This document shows positions 36,819 through 50,900 of a stretch of 64,000 nt of DNA, in pieces (the first letter of the stretch is position 1; every line of letters starts with the position of its first letter). Below the pieces are notes generated by a model, which worked only from the letters and a program-made list of their open reading frames with translations, was not told the origin of the DNA and ran no database searches. Location of the stretch: positions 3,320,501 to 3,384,500 of the forward strand of contig BSDZ01000094.1 in NCBI GenBank assembly GCA_030268105.1. The letters run 5' to 3'. Both the position numbers and the translations under genes were made by a program. Origin of the DNA: Volvox africanus (lineage: Eukaryota; Chlorophyta; Chlorophyceae; Chlamydomonadales; Volvocaceae).

Positions 36819-39800
36819 TTAGTGCGGCAGCCGGTGGTGGACAGAGGGGTGTTTTGAGTCGTACAGATGTTGTAGCAACGAATGGCCGTGCGCGATCCGA
36901 TCTCTCAATTCTGATGTCTCATTCAGCGGAAGAACACCGCCCGGCACATGTGAATGTGACTGGGATGCCTGTAACAATCGTGATTGCTGCAACGCTGCAT
37001 TAGCTCCCATCAGACGTACATCCGCATCCGCGGTATCAATTGTCTCGCCTCCGCCGCCAAACACACTGACCCGTAGGGAAGCCGCACTCAACTCGGCGAC
37101 GGGTAAATGCGACACAGATGCAGCCCGCATCTGCCGGCCTGCCTCATCGTTTAGCTGCTGCTGCTGCATCCCTTGTATTAGCCGGATTTGAAGCGGACTC
37201 TGATGTGGATATTGCACCCCGTCTGGCTGCAGCTGTAACTGCCAGGGTGGGTGCAAGGAAGAGTCCATCACCGCCGCATAGTCAACAGTCCCGGCGGCAA
37301 CACCGCCACTCACATACAGCGAGCTTGCCCCGCCGTACATGGCATACTCATCGATACCATCGTACGGACTGGTCACGTAGTAATCCGCGCAATCGTATAT
37401 CTGTGAGCAGGCGGCGTCCCCTTCCTGGCCCTGCAGCGATCTTTGGGCACATTCAGATGGCCTCAATTCCGGGAGCTGCGAAGACATCACTGGGTTGCTG
37501 CTGGAATGCTGCTGGTGCTGCCGCAAGGCATTTGGGAGCGCTACTCGATCATACCATGCGCCTGATGCAGCGCCATCGTCATCGTTCAGCTGCTGCGGCG
37601 CCGAGGAATGCTGTAAGGTCCCGGAAACGTGAGTTGAGCCTACATTCGGGCCCCAGCGCCGCGGCATCAAAGCCGAGACTGATCCCGAGCCAGACCCGGG
37701 GCCGCTTGCCGCTGGCTGCTGTCTCTGTTGCTGGTGCACCATTGGCATCACGTGCAACGGCCGTGACGGCGGAGCTGCCCCAGGGACAAGGCCAAAGCCG
37801 TCCGCGTCCTCCAGGAGCCCTAACTCCAGGCAGTTGGCTTCTGTGCCCAGCGCCGACACGGCTTCTGCCCCCGGCCCCGGCCCCGTCTGCAACAGCTTTA
37901 CAAAGTCGCCCATACCCAGGGCTTCGTCCTCGTCGTCGTCAGCTGACGCTGCGGGCGTCATGTCCAAGCCGCGAAGATCCAGGATATCCGAGCCACACCC
38001 TGCAGCGGTGGTCGCGCTGCCGCTGCCTGCGATGTGCGCGCTTGTACTGGCGCCAGCGCTGCCGCTGGCGGCAACGCTTCTGCTTCCGCTTTCGCCACCG
38101 GTGCCGCCGCATGTGGCAACTGTCGCAGCAGCGGCGGGCGCGCCTTCGGCTTGTTCGGCTTCTGCTGCCAAGGCCGTCGCCATCGATCCGGTCGCTGCGA
38201 CAATGCTCTTCGCGACGCCGGTGGGGTCGCTGACGCCGCTGCCCCAGCCATCCCGGACGGTTTCTGGCCCACTGGAGCTGCCGGAGGTTACCCCACCTCC
38301 GCAAGTCGGCGATGGCTTTCGTTCATTACCCTGGCACGCACCATCACCCATCACGTAAATGGGACTCGTCACAGAGCGCAACTCCATGCTCTCCGAGCCG
38401 AATTTCCCCGAAGCCATTCCAGCCATATACCGTACCGGCCAAGCGGGCTGAGTTGCCGACTGTGCCGCGGCGGCGGCAGCGGCGGCGGCAATGGTGGCGG
38501 TGGCGCCTCTACCACTGGTCTCGTCTACGCCACTGGTGCCGCCCGACGGCGGCTGCCCGGCTGCCGCAATATCGCCATCGCAACTTGGCTGGGAGTGACC
38601 CCGTGGACGCCGCGAGTCATCAGCAATAGGAACGGCGGGCCCCGCGTCCGTCGCGCTTGCGTACGCCGTCGTTGTGCCGTGCATTTGCCCCGAACGAGGA
38701 TTCGGGTACGCATGTGGGTGGGGTTGAGGGTGCTGATGTAGCGGGGGCACAGCCGGCGTGTGCATTGACGGCATTATAGGCGAGCCACAGAAGTGAACGG
38801 GATAATGCAAGCCCGAGTACGAACCGCACACATCAAACGGCGGAATCGAAGAATGATGTTGCCATGCCATACCGCCGCCGCCACCCACAGATGCGCTTGA
38901 GTTCGCAATCCGTCGGTCGTGTGGCAGAGAGATCGGCGAAGGCGGCAGGCCCTCTGTCGCCCCGCTGCCCATTGAAGCAGGGTCTCGTCGCAGCGACAGG
39001 CCCCCGTACATCAGCTGTTCGTACATCCGTGGGTACTGTTGCTGCCTAACGTGCCTCAGCTGTTGTTTCTGTGCATAGAAAAGCGGAACGGGGTAGTACT
39101 GCAAGTACGGTGCCGCCAGGTTGGAGAACTGGCTGGACGCAACGCTAGGGGCAGGGCTGCCGCCGGCGGTGCCGGCCGCCGCCCCCGTGGATAGGTGGGC
39201 TGGCTGCCGCCAGGGCCAGCCGAGGGCGCCGGCGGACAGTTGACTACCAGAGGCGTTGCTCATATACGATCTGACACCGTGGTGAGGCTGCAAGTGCAGG
39301 GGGACCTGCGGGCGCCGTACGCCACGGAGCCCACCGTGCTGTGCCGCCCGAGCTGGAACTGATCCCGGCTCTGGAATCACAGCCTGCACTGTCGTTTGTG
39401 ACGTTACATCTCCGCCCTCGCCACCGACATACAAGTTACCCTTCCGCCCGTCGCCGTCATCTCCCGGCGGTGCCGACGAGGTGATGCCTTTCCCATGGCT
39501 CCGAAACCCCGAGGCAGCACGCGTGAGGGCCGCAGTTGACCCCGCGGGTGCTAGATCTGAGTTATTGTCAACCCCTGCTGCAGCCTGGTACGGAAAAACC
39601 GTGGGTTCGTCCTGGTGGAACGGCTGCGCGTCAGTCGCGGGCCGCGGCGCCCGCTCGCTACCCTCGGCTGGAGCCATGCTCGCTACCCTCGTGTCCACCG
39701 CCGCGAGGGCAGCGGCAGTGGAGCTGTCAGTGCCGCCGCTACCACCAGCCGCCGCGCCGACGGCACGGCTGCTGGCGGCCAGTGCCTCCAGCATACGGCG

Positions 39801-42800
39801 CCCTAGACCTCCGGGTTCCCACGTGGGATAGGTCGCAACGAAGGTGAGGAAAGACTTCTCCAGCTTCCCTTGACAGCTGCGGAAAGCCTGGGCCAGCAGA
39901 TAGATGAATCCGCAGGACAGCACACGGGCGCATCCGCAGGAAAAGAAGGGGTCCAGTGTGAAAGAAGTTGGCTGAAATTTTTGAGGGAAGAAGTTGGCTG
40001 GAAAACTTCATAAAATCTTTGACATGACACAAGAGAGCAATGTTTTCTGCAGCCATGTGAAGGGCTGCGCAACGGATTCTGAGGTGCACATATACGAGTC
40101 GTCCTCAGGAGCTGCCATCAATCAGCCAACCAGCCAGGTAGGGTGACATCCATGCTGGCAAGCTGTCAAGACGGCGGGCAGGGGCTCAGACAGTGATTTG
40201 TCCCCTTGCAGGTTCCTCTCTTTTTTTCTAGCCTTATATCCCCTGATTCCCGGAGATGCACAACGAGTCCGGGCCTTCCTTAGCCCACAATACATAGCGC
40301 GACCCTACGCCCTACCTACCTCCTCCGCTTGTACGGGTGCGCCGTAATTCGTGTCGCCGTGTCGCGCCAGATCGAACATGGCCATGCTGCACACGTCGCC
40401 GACGCCATCAACGTGTGCAGTGAACGTCGAAACAAATTCCACGATGGATTCTGCATTGGCGGCATGGGAACGGCGCGTCCGGGTTAAGGAGTGAGTGAGT
40501 GAGTGAGGGAGGGAGTGGGGGTTTAATGCAGAAGTGAGCAAAGCTGGAAGCATGACAAGAGAGGGGATGAAGTACAAGACGAAAAACTAAACAAAAACCA
40601 AAACCCGGGTATAACGGACAGAATATGTAAAGCAACTGCGAATGGAGATGGTCGCTCGCAACCCTAGTTCTTACAAATAAACTCACTCGCCGCATGACTT
40701 CTCTCGCGCCCCACCCAACCGAAGCGTCGTCCCACAAGCCGTCTTGCAGACGGCCGAATAACCCCCACCCATCCAATATCCGGTGCCACCAAGGCCTGGC
40801 CGCACCCCTGCGCCCACTCACCCGCACACGCAGGCAACGAGCAGGCCAGCACCAGCGGCGTGGTCACCAGCGAAGCCAACTCCTCTAGGAACAACACCAC
40901 TTTGAGCCGAAACAACGACAAAAACGCGCCCTGGTAGATGGGGGGAAATGACAACACGGAACATGCGAATTACGAGTAAGAACTTACAATCATATCCAGG
41001 ATATTGAAACACCAGGATCGATTGTGAAGTGAAGGGGACGATGGAGAGTAAGTCGCTGGATGAAGGGATTTCACAATCGGGCTGATAGGGCTTCTGGCCT
41101 CAAAACGTGGGGGCATTCCCAGAAGCGTGCGCCAAGGACAGCGGAGGACAGCGAAGGACAGCTTCAGCAACAACGGATCGTAGCGAACCGAAGCCATCTG
41201 CACCGATCCCATTAAGTCCCACCTGCACCTCCGCCGTGTGCGCTCGGCTGCGCCAACGTTGCGGCAGATAGTGTGTGAAAGATACAACATCGGCGAGTGC
41301 GCGCTCCGGGTCATACGCAACCGGCTCCTCCGAAACCAAGGTCCTGCGGAGTACAGGTGTCGTGGTTTGTTCATCACCACCCACAAGCGGTGCACTTCAC
41401 ACTACACACCAGTCTCCATCCACCGAATGAAGCAAGTCCTCGTCTCATAGTCTTCATCTTTGCCACCAGAACACCTTTTGAAGGTATGGTTTTAGGAGCA
41501 TATCAAACAACGCCGTCAGAAAGTATTCTGAGAACACCTCAACATTCCCTGAGAACCCTACCCTACAAGTGCCCGTTCGGTACCTGCATGCCGCCAGAAC
41601 CACGGTCATCGTACCCAGCCACCAAACGACCTGTGAAAGCAAAACCGGCAGCAAAGCGCAGCGTAGCAGCAGCATGGAATGCAGTGGAATGGAGTTCAGG
41701 TGTACACTTATCGATTTAATAGGTTGGATTTGGCATGTCAATACTTTTCAACCGTGGCTTGCTTGCTGTGTTGGTTGTGTGGTTTGCAAGTGCACAGATT
41801 GATTTTAGTTTGGCCTCTTGAAAATTGCGTGTCTGAAGCTGATTCACGATGTGCGCGTGTGTAGTGCAACCATATTTTCTTTGCTTCGTTGCAACACTGG
41901 TGGGTGGTGGTACTTCCCAGGAGCTGCACTCTGCCCCATCCCACTTCATAACACAACAGGAGAAGATCCCCACAAGCAAGCTTGCCACCCTAGGCCTCCT
42001 TCGGCGATTCTTTCCCAGGGCCACATTGCGACCGATTTTGAGCCCTTGTTTGGATGTCCTTCATTAACCCCTATTGTCCCTGGCTTTAACCCTTCCTACC
42101 TGGCGTCCAAGAAGCGGTCTCTCCAGAAGGGACTCGTCCAAGAAGGTCATAAGCAGCAGGAGCGCCACGAAAGACCCACTGATGGGTTGGTTTGGGCGGA
42201 AGGAGGCAGATGTTCGATGGAGAGGAGGCAACAACCGGTGGAAAGGGCGGAAGGAAGAGGAACGTGGAAAACATGGAAACATGTGAATCAGCCAACCGAC
42301 ACTCAAGTGTCAGAATCAGCCAACCGACTCAGTGTTCAGTGACTTAGCCAGGTGATGCCACCAAACCATGCGGCAGGTGCACATAACTGGCACGCGGATA
42401 TGCCACTCACGTTGCAAACACCATAAAGCGAGCTAATGCCGCCAGAGTGTGAGATGGAAACTGTGCTACGTAGCGCAGCGCCGCGGGATGGCTGGCGCTC
42501 AACCTGCATAGAATAACGAAATGGAACAGCGGCAGAGGAGATGTGGACACATCCCATCTTGAGTGGGAGAGGCAGTTTGGGGAACGCGCATAAGGGGCTA
42601 GCTAACCCTGGGCGCCGCAATGCGATTAAGAAAGGAGTGGCTGTGAAAGGTTTCACGTGCGACTCAGCTGTAGCATGAAGCAGCTGTAGCAAGGAGCTTA
42701 ATAGGAAGAACCGCAGGACATAAAGTCCGCCCGGTAGACGTCTGCGAATCGCTCATGTGAAACACAGAGCCGCATCCCGGCCTGGATCAGCTATGTACCG

Positions 42801-45800
42801 CTTTTTTACGGGCCATGGGAGCTGATGGGGGTAGATGAGGGCCAATGCCCAGGGTGTGCACTTGACCGTTGTCTGAGGCTCCTTCCTCTCCGATGGTTAG
42901 GCCCCTGCCCCTCCCACGCGTGAAGGGTCTTAGATCCGGGGCACTACCCACCTATGCTTAAGGTAATGCGGGAGCTCATTCAGCTCCCGAATTTTCCATT
43001 TGGCCAGCCCTGACCATCGCCGTGACCCCAGCGCCGCGGGATGATGGTACAGCCGCTCCGCATTACGCATAAAGAAGTAGGCCAGCAGGAACATCAATAG
43101 GAAGGGGGACAGCAGCAGATTCGCAGCCGCCACCAGGCGCAGGCCTGCCGTGATGCCGCGACGTCAGGATTGTTGACATGTTAACGATATTGATGGAGAC
43201 ACATACGCAGCCTAGAGTATTGCTTGAGCCTCTTAATGATAGGATTGGCTATTTAGCTGGCTCTACATTCCACAGAGCGAATCCAATCACCGCTGGATGC
43301 GCAGTAAGCGTAAGCGAGTTGCTAGCGTGGACCCTATCTCTTATGTACGGGCGGTGTGACGCCCGGAGTGTGTAATGGAGGCGTTTCATGAAACGCAATT
43401 TAATAAATGCGTGACTCTGGAAGCTTATGTGCAGGAAAGTAAAAGAAGCGCAGTGCAAATGCAAATGCAAATGTGAATGCAAAGCTGGTTACATATGGTT
43501 GCATGAGTGCTCGCAGGAGAACACGAGTGCCCGCATGCCAGTGAGCTCACGTCTTTTCAGCGCCGCCACATCTGAGAATCCTGGCCGGATACGGAACTGG
43601 TCGTCAAACATGTAGTCCAAGATACACCAGCGCAAGTTCCACTCTAGTGTCTTCGTCAACATGGGCGGACACCCGCTGCTGCCACCACATCCGCTGCCAG
43701 ACCCGCCGCCGCCCATGAGGAGCAGCATCGCATCCATCACTCGGCGAACGAGCAACGGCGCATCGGGTGGCGTCTGCAGGTGCAACTGCAGAACGTTGCG
43801 GTTGATCATAGCAATCAGGTAGTTATCCTGTAGGTCAAGCAAGGAAAAGGACTTCGTGAAGCAGCAACACATCTAGCCTTTAGCCTCCAAGGTAGAGCAC
43901 TAGGTGCTCTGCCTAAATCCCCCGGGCCATGCCGCCCGTACCTACTTCCGTCTTTGGCATACGCCACGCATGCATCACCCTGAATTATCCCATCACTGCA
44001 CCTTCCGCATGATCCTTGACACGATGTGCAGCTCGTCCAGGTCCCGCGCGATGCACAACCTTGTTGTCCGCTGAACCAGCACCAGCTGGTACACCACCTC
44101 GGCCCACGTCATGGTCACCACCTGAACCGGATTTGCAGAGCGGCGGCCGTGTGAGGTCATACCTGCCACATCTCTAAAGAAACATTTAAGCCGGTTATGG
44201 CCGACACTGACCATAGGGCGGGTGATCATTTCTCGTTTTCCATTTTAGCCACACGTGGGCGGGTATCCGTTAGATTTTCCATCCAAGAAACACGTTTAGC
44301 AACTCGTCCCGACCTGTATTATTATGATATATTTAACCGGTGATAGCCTACACCAATTCGTCTAATTGTGAGCCATCAACGACGCCACAAAAGCCTGCCG
44401 TCCCGCAACCTGATTGGAGAGAGACAGGAGAGTGCAGGTGTCCAAATAAAATCTGTATAGTGGTGCGAGCAAGAGGTGCTGGCTTGCACTCCGCAACGCG
44501 CGCTTCTTTGACCCGGCGCAAAGTGACCCCTGGCGGTGATGGATCTTAGGAGGGCCAATTTAAATGAGCAAACGAAGTCGAAATGGGCCAAGCACTGGGC
44601 CAAGCACTGCGCTGGTACTGGGCCAAGCATTGCGCTGGTACTGGGCCAAGCACTGCGCAAGTACTGGGCCAACTACTGCGCTATCAGGGGCCCACACGAA
44701 GCCCCTAATAGCTACAATGCACACCGGAACCTAAGCAAGGACATATGCATCTCCCTGCCTTACTCCGCCGGATGCCCATATAACATACACGATCAATGGC
44801 GCGCGTCAACAGGCGGACATCCACTTGTGCCCTCCAGCAGGCAAGAAGGCAGGGACCACTAATTGGGTAGCGGATATTCGATTAACTGTCGTTTGCGGGG
44901 GCCTGAGTGCGGTGCTCTTTGCACCGCGCCGAGAGTAAGCCGAGAAGTACCTTGCTTTCGTCAATTCCCAGCTTCTTGGACATGAAGTGCGCCACCTCAC
45001 GCATATCGCGCGCGTCCATGACATAATGCGCCGCTGTCCAGCCCAGGTACACCACGCACATTGAGATGTACGATACCGCCAGCAGGTCGGCGGCGACGCC
45101 GCGGCCTAGCAGCGGACGTCGGTCCAGTGCTACTGCTGCCAGGTCGCAGTCGCCACTACCGCCCCCAGCGCGCGGTGCAATGCATTCGGCGTGCAGAGCG
45201 CGCCAGTCCACGAAGAGCAACAGGAAGATGGAGAAGGCAGCTGTGAACACCAGGGCGAGCAGGTTCAGTGCGCCAGCGAGCAGAATCGAGGTAAATCCGT
45301 GCTCGTGCCAGTACCTGAAGAGAGACCGAGGCCATTCGGTTGCGACAGAGGCAACGGCAGGGGTAGCAGCGGGGAAAGCGGCGGCAGTGAGTCAGTGCGG
45401 ACCGCGGGAAAACAGTGACCCGGTCACAAGAACCCGCCGTCGCTGCGGACAATTGCGGCAATTGCTGTGCCCAGGCCTGCGACAGCGATGCAGGGACGGT
45501 TGCAGGGACGAGAGATGGTGAGAGGCCTGCGGAGCCCGCCATGATGAAGAACGGCAAAAAACTTTGCGTAAGATGCTTTTTTCCACGCCTGGACCTGGCG
45601 CGCCTGAACGGCTTCCCTCGCTCCTCCTCTTGAGGTCTGCATCGCTGATGAGGCATTTTGACATCAGCCTCGCGCATCTGGAATAATCCTTGCAGCGCTC
45701 ACCTCAGCATAAGCACAGGCTATGGTCGGGGCCTGTGAGGGAAGCCCCGCGCGCGACTGGAAGTTTTCAACCCGGGCATAATGGGCGCCATTGACGCAAG

Positions 45801-46841
45801 GTGGAGAGGAGCATGGTTTCAATACACGTTTAGCCGTCACTCGCTGTGGCTGGGGACATCGCCGAAAGGTGAAGCCGAGCTGAGTCGAATCCCACCCCTT
45901 AAACACAAGCGACATAAACGGCACCCTATTGGGGCGAATTATCGCGCCGCACCCCAGTGGTAAACCGTCTGCCTAAGCGCAGGACTGATAAGCCCGACGT
46001 TGCGTCAGCTGCCATCGCCCCCACCTGTACACCCGCGTGAAGAACAGGTCCAAATTCGCAATTGCCGCAAATTCGTAGCTTTCGCCGCCCACCAGCAGCG
46101 GCATCTCCAAATGCAAACCCGCCTCGTCATCCATTTCCGCCACGCTGTACGTGCAACCCAGCAAGCACACAAGAACCCCCACTTGCTGATATACATTGGA
46201 TAGAAATATAAAATGTAAGGAGCATTTACAATCGCACGACGCTTCGAGCTATCGAATAGCACGCTTGTGTGCTGCCTGAGTTTTCAGTCAATGCCATCAC
46301 CGGGGTGACACCAAGCAAGAGAGCCCCCGAGCAGCGCCCAATAAAGTGCAAAGTTAAGCTTGCTGCAAGGGCCCTCCAGCCCCTCCCTTTAAGGGTGCAA
46401 TACCGAGTTGTCCGGGCTGCGATACCGTGTGCGTGCAATTGACGTGCTGGTATTCACCCCTATCGATTCAAAGGCAGGGACAGCGTTTAGATACTACCAA
46501 TCGACCGGAAACCCCGATAAGGAGAACGCAAAGAGCACGGCACGTTAGAGGATGAGCGAAGGTAGACATCTAAGCAAACCATTGGCCTATACACTTTAGA
46601 AACTATATAACGTATGTAATTTTGTTTGGTTGCAAAGTCGAAAAGTGCATCCTACAGCAAACAAACGGCTTACAAGGGTTTTAATTCACAAGGACAGGCC
46701 GTATGGAATCAATCCCTAGAACGCGTATCTATCGTTTCCTCTTTAAATGGATATGAAGTATGTAGATCCATACCTTGACAGTGCATACACGTCATTAAAG
46801 CCGTTGGAGAGCTCCTGCTCCTGCTCCCGATTCAGGCGCAT
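36819..46841 (-). CDS. ATG9: Autophagy-related protein 9 (lipid scramblase), 13 exons
   Basis: ATG9 is the only multispanning membrane protein of the core autophagy machinery; it scrambles lipids on the vesicles that seed the phagophore. Exons: 46774-46841, 46025-46144, 44951-45314, 44002-44121, 43551-43827, 42952-43144, 42411-42503, 42100-42178, 41584-41630, 41223-41343, 40822-40930, 40320-40450, 36819 to about 39876. Diagnostic motifs in order: NLDLFFTRVYRYW, FSIFLLLFVDWRALHAEC, DNYLIAMINRNVL, TKTLEWNLRWCILDYMFDD, LLSPFLLMFLLAYFFMRNAE, LRYVAQFPSHTLAALARF, FLDESLLERPLLGRQ, SFTHYLPQRWRS, FLEELASLVTTPLVL, DGVGDVCSMAMFDLARHGD, and GKLEKSFLTFVATYPTWEP. All junctions are in phase except the last: the obvious sites (donor at 40320, acceptor after 39876) do not match. 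Either a shifted pair (exon ends 40316 and 39868) or a tiny missed exon solves it. About 1590 aa; the last about 1000 residues are disordered, rich in Ser/Gly/Gln/His, far longer than plant tails. Confidence 0.93.
44584..44680. repeat. 23-bp minisatellite in ATG9 intron 3
   Basis: Three full copies of a 23-bp unit (GCTGGTACTGGGCCAAGCAC plus TGC) preceded by truncated units of the GGGCCAAGCACT core. It lies between exons 3 and 4 of ATG9, well away from both splice sites. Confidence 0.85.
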
Positions 46842-47906
46842 GAAATAATAACCTATCTTACAAATGACAAATGGAAAATTGACTGCATTGACAGCGCGGC
46901 CTGCCGATATCCCGTTGCCACGTCCAACTAAGGTGCAAAGGCAAAAGTTAAGTACAATCCACGATCATTGCATTGCGTTGTAATAATGACGCCTGTATCT
47001 GTGTCCCAAGCATTAACAATTTGACTGTACGACTTAAGTGCGGCAGTACGGTCTCAGGGCGCACCGGGTACCTTGCGGAACCAGGCTTGGCCATGCTTGA
47101 CGTACTTCACGTCTGCCATGTGCATGACCGTAACCTCTGTTCGCGCATGCTGGGCCCGAAGGTGTGGGCAACCCATAACTCGTGAGACGCAGCTAGTTTG
47201 CCACTTCCCGACCACGGGGGACTTGTAGTTTGTAGCTCTCTCTGGCTAACGATAATAAGCCGACCCTAGCCGACCTACCTAGTGCAATATGAATGAATTT
47301 GTATGCATTCATTGTAAGTGGTGGATTTCTAGAACAGGTGCACCAGGTGACTTACAACAAGTTAAGATGGTTGTTAAGGTCGGTGCAAGCCAGCCTGTCC
47401 TAGTCTAGGGAAGAGCCGTGGCGTCATAGAGTTATGATAAAGCCTCCAAGACCTTCTGCGATAATGATGATGATGATGATGATAACAAGTTTATGAACTC
47501 GTAAGATCCGGGACGAGCGAGGAGGCTCACGGACCGTAAAACACAGACCTTCCCAGACTGCTTGCTTAAACTGGAGGACCGCGAAACGTACGACAACGTA
47601 TTATGTCAGCGCCCCAAACACGCCCACACCCGAAGCCGCAAGGCGAGATATGTACACTGTGTTTGAATAATTAATGGATCAATATACTTTAATATGCCTT
47701 AAGTTTTGCTCGTTAGGGACTGTGCGCAATTTAATGTTCCCTAGCTGGCGAAGCGGACGGTAATGTTAGGTAAGACATACTTTGCTGCGACCGATTGAAG
47801 TTAATAGGAGATTCATTGGGCACTGATTACGCATAAATGCCTTCGCGATGGCGGGGTCCAGCCCGAAACTACTCACTGCGCTGACGACCTTGCCGTAGCT
47901 AAGGAA
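46842..47906. other. Divergent spacer between ATG9 and the first tandem zinc-finger gene
   Basis: About 1 kb between two outward-pointing start codons, presumably with both promoters. It holds a short ATG trinucleotide run at 47464-47483. No coding frame is supported. Confidence 0.5.
47464..47483. repeat. ATG trinucleotide microsatellite
   Basis: About six and a half tandem copies of ATG. Confidence 0.85.
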
Positions 47907-50900
47907 ATGGATGCTCAATCGTTATGCCATGATTTGATTAATACTGGATTTTGTTCCGGCAACGGAGACAGCGCACCCAACGTCTGCGCACGGCGCCGTC
48001 ACGAAGGCAGTGTTCAACATGGCCACTTCGAACATTATTATGAAGCCTCAGGGCACGGTTTAGATCAGGGGGACAATGACGATGGTTTGTGCGAGTGGCC
48101 CGACCGCGCGGTAGACCCGCATGTCTCTGCAGCTTTCATCGGAATACCCGCCGACTGCAGCGACCAGATTGGTCACGGGACAGAAGTGAGCGTGGCGTGG
48201 GCAGCTTTATCAGGCGATACGGATGGCATTCCTCAACCGCTCCGACTAGCTGCAGCAGCTCATGTGGATGCGCCCAACCGGGACTCTCCCGTGACTCCTG
48301 GAGTTTTGCCTGAGCTAACACTTTCTTTCCAAGTTCCTCTGTCTTCTGGCGACCTGGTCCCGATGGCTCTCCCAGAAGCTGGTAATGTCAGTGAGCGTAC
48401 TGGAGACCCTTCTGGCAACGGTGATGACCTTAGGCTAGATGAGGAAACGCAGCAGGAGCAGCAATTGGAAGGCGGGGGCACGGAGGACGACTCGGAGGAT
48501 GACAGAATGCAGGAAGAGGGGGTGGGTCCGTGGGAAAAGGTTCATGACGGGCAGCAGAAGCCCCAGGATGGGAATGCGCAAGCGGAGGAGGAACACGGCG
48601 ATGAGGAGCTGAGGGATGGGAAAGTAGAGGCCGGGCATGAGACTAAGGCTGAGGAAAGCGGCAAGCTACAGGTAGAACAGCTGGAATCCACTTGCGCCAA
48701 GGCACTAGATAAGGATCGCGGCAAGATGAAGCGACTGCGGAGGCAGCTCAGTTTACCGGTCGGAAAAGAACAGTTATTATCCCCAAGCGCTTCATTGCGG
48801 AGTCGGCTGACGTCCTGCCCACCACCCCGCGCCGCGGCCCTCCTGGCTGTTGCCCGCATCGCGGGGCACGGGGCCTCTCAGACAGTCGCCGGAAAAGCAG
48901 CGGATGGCGTTGGTGGCGGTGGGCGTGATGGTGATATTGCCGGCGGCGATGGCGTTGGCAGTGGACCTTCAGGTTCCGTCAAAAGGACTCGCCACAAGTC
49001 CAGCTCAGCCACGGGGTCTCCTGGAGGAAATCACGGTACACACCGAGCAGCGGACAGTAAACAGGCATCCTCGGGGCGGCAGCAAGAGCAACATAAGCAC
49101 GGTAGGGACGGACCTGCAGCCGATGACAGCGTCCCCAGATGCGCATGCGGTGTTGTGTACCGAGACCGGCCTGGGCAGCCCAACGGCTTCTTCGCCCGAG
49201 ACTCACGCACCTACACATGCAACAGCTGCTGCCTGAGGAATAAGAAGGAGACTGGCTTCTATGGTCCTCCCGGGACGAGGTCTCTGGAGGAGGCGGGCGG
49301 CCGGGCATGTGAGGCGTGTGGAACCACAAAAACGAAGGCATGGCGCCTACGTAAGGATACCCGAGGAGCTTATGTGTGCAGCCGCTGTGATGGGCACTTC
49401 AACCGCAACGGATCGTATATGTCTGCCCGCTCTATTGTGACAAGCCCACAGTCTGGCGGTCACGATGGAGATGGTCAGCAGCCCACAGAAGACAAACATG
49501 GTGGCATGAAGCAGTCCAATCCGTCACTTGCCGAAAATCGATGTTCGGGTAACTTACCCGACGATTCAAATGCAGTAGTGAAGCGACAGGCAAGGGAGGA
49601 CCAGAAGCTGGAAGAGCCATTGCCGCAGGAGGGACGTAGGAGGGGCCGGTCTCCGAAACATCGGCTGCAGCGACTGCCAACACAGCAGGTGCAGCCGCGG
49701 CCGCAGTCGCTGCCGGAAAGACTAGGCGATCAGCAACATAACCGCAGGGGTCGTGATGCCAGGATTGCCATGCGGGTGCAGATCGCGCGACGGGAGAGAT
49801 CTGCCTCACAACTGCAGACAAGACGGACACAGGCAGGAAGAGCAGCGTGTGGGTCGCGAAACGGCGATGACACCTGCACCCGGACCGAGAGCCTTCAACA
49901 CCACGATGATGTCACTCGGACGGACGTCCCATCACAGGCAGGTGGCTGCAATGGTAATGGCGATGACGTCAGCGGTGGCTGCGGTAGAAGTGATAGCGAC
50001 GGCCGTACGACCAGTTCTCCTTTTTTTCAGGTGGAGGATGCCGATAGCGTTCCTATCGCCATGCTGCTGATGGCTACGAGTCCTTCCGCGGAACCCGCCA
50101 AGAATTGGAAAAGGCGACGACCCTCTGCCACTCCACAAGACCATGGCTCTGATGGAGGCGATGAACAACATGCTTGTGCGGGTCACTCTCCAGTGGGCGC
50201 TGGCATGTCCATGCAGGTGCTGCCACAGCAGCGACATCCGCAATGGACACGGAAACAGCCAAGGGCGGCTGTAACTGAGTCAAAGGCTGCCCGTGAGCTG
50301 AGACCGTTGCTAAAGCTGTCGCAAGTGGTGACGGGCATGGATATAGCCCTTGCCGAATGGGCACAGAAGCAGCGCATGGACGATGAACATCAGCATGATG
50401 ATCAGCAGAAGCAGGAACAGGAACAGGAGCAGCTCCCGGCACAACATCCGCTGAAATCGCAGCAGCTGGCATTGTCGCCGGGTCAGCAGAAACAGCAACA
50501 GGAGCGCCCGCCGCAGCAAGAACCTCTATCCCAAGGACGACCACGATCCCTTCGGCCGCTGCCGCAACCGCAGGAGCAGCAGCCACAGGCCAAAAGCCGG
50601 CCGCGCTGCATCACCTGTGACGCACCGTGCATGGCACGCCCTAGGGGGCGCTATTCGGGCTTTTTTGCTCGTGGCTTCCAAGCATATACGTGTAACAAGT
50701 GTTGCCTGCATAACATGAAAATTAACGGCTTCTATGGTCCGGTGGGAACGCGCTCATTGGAGGAGGCTGGCGGCCGCATCTGCCGGGAGTGCGGTTTGAC
50801 CGAACACAAGGATTTTTTGTTTCACCCAAAATGCTTGGGTCATTACATATGCAACCGATGCTATGTTAAGGTTAGGTATGGGCGTGCTGCCCATGGGATG

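Noticed and set aside
37118..38741. Plus-strand frames of 371, 174 and 235 codons across the ATG9 tail
   Set aside because: They lie antisense to the low-complexity ATG9 last exon and consist of Arg/Ala/Pro-rich sequence expected from its complement.
45930..46010. tRNA-like stretch with GTGGTAAAC
   Set aside because: No B box or acceptor stem could be paired; it lies in ATG9 intron 2.
49432..50586. Antisense frames of 132 and 170 codons in zinc-finger gene 1
   Set aside because: Complement of Gln/Glu low-complexity coding sequence; no conservation with the paralogue's antisense.
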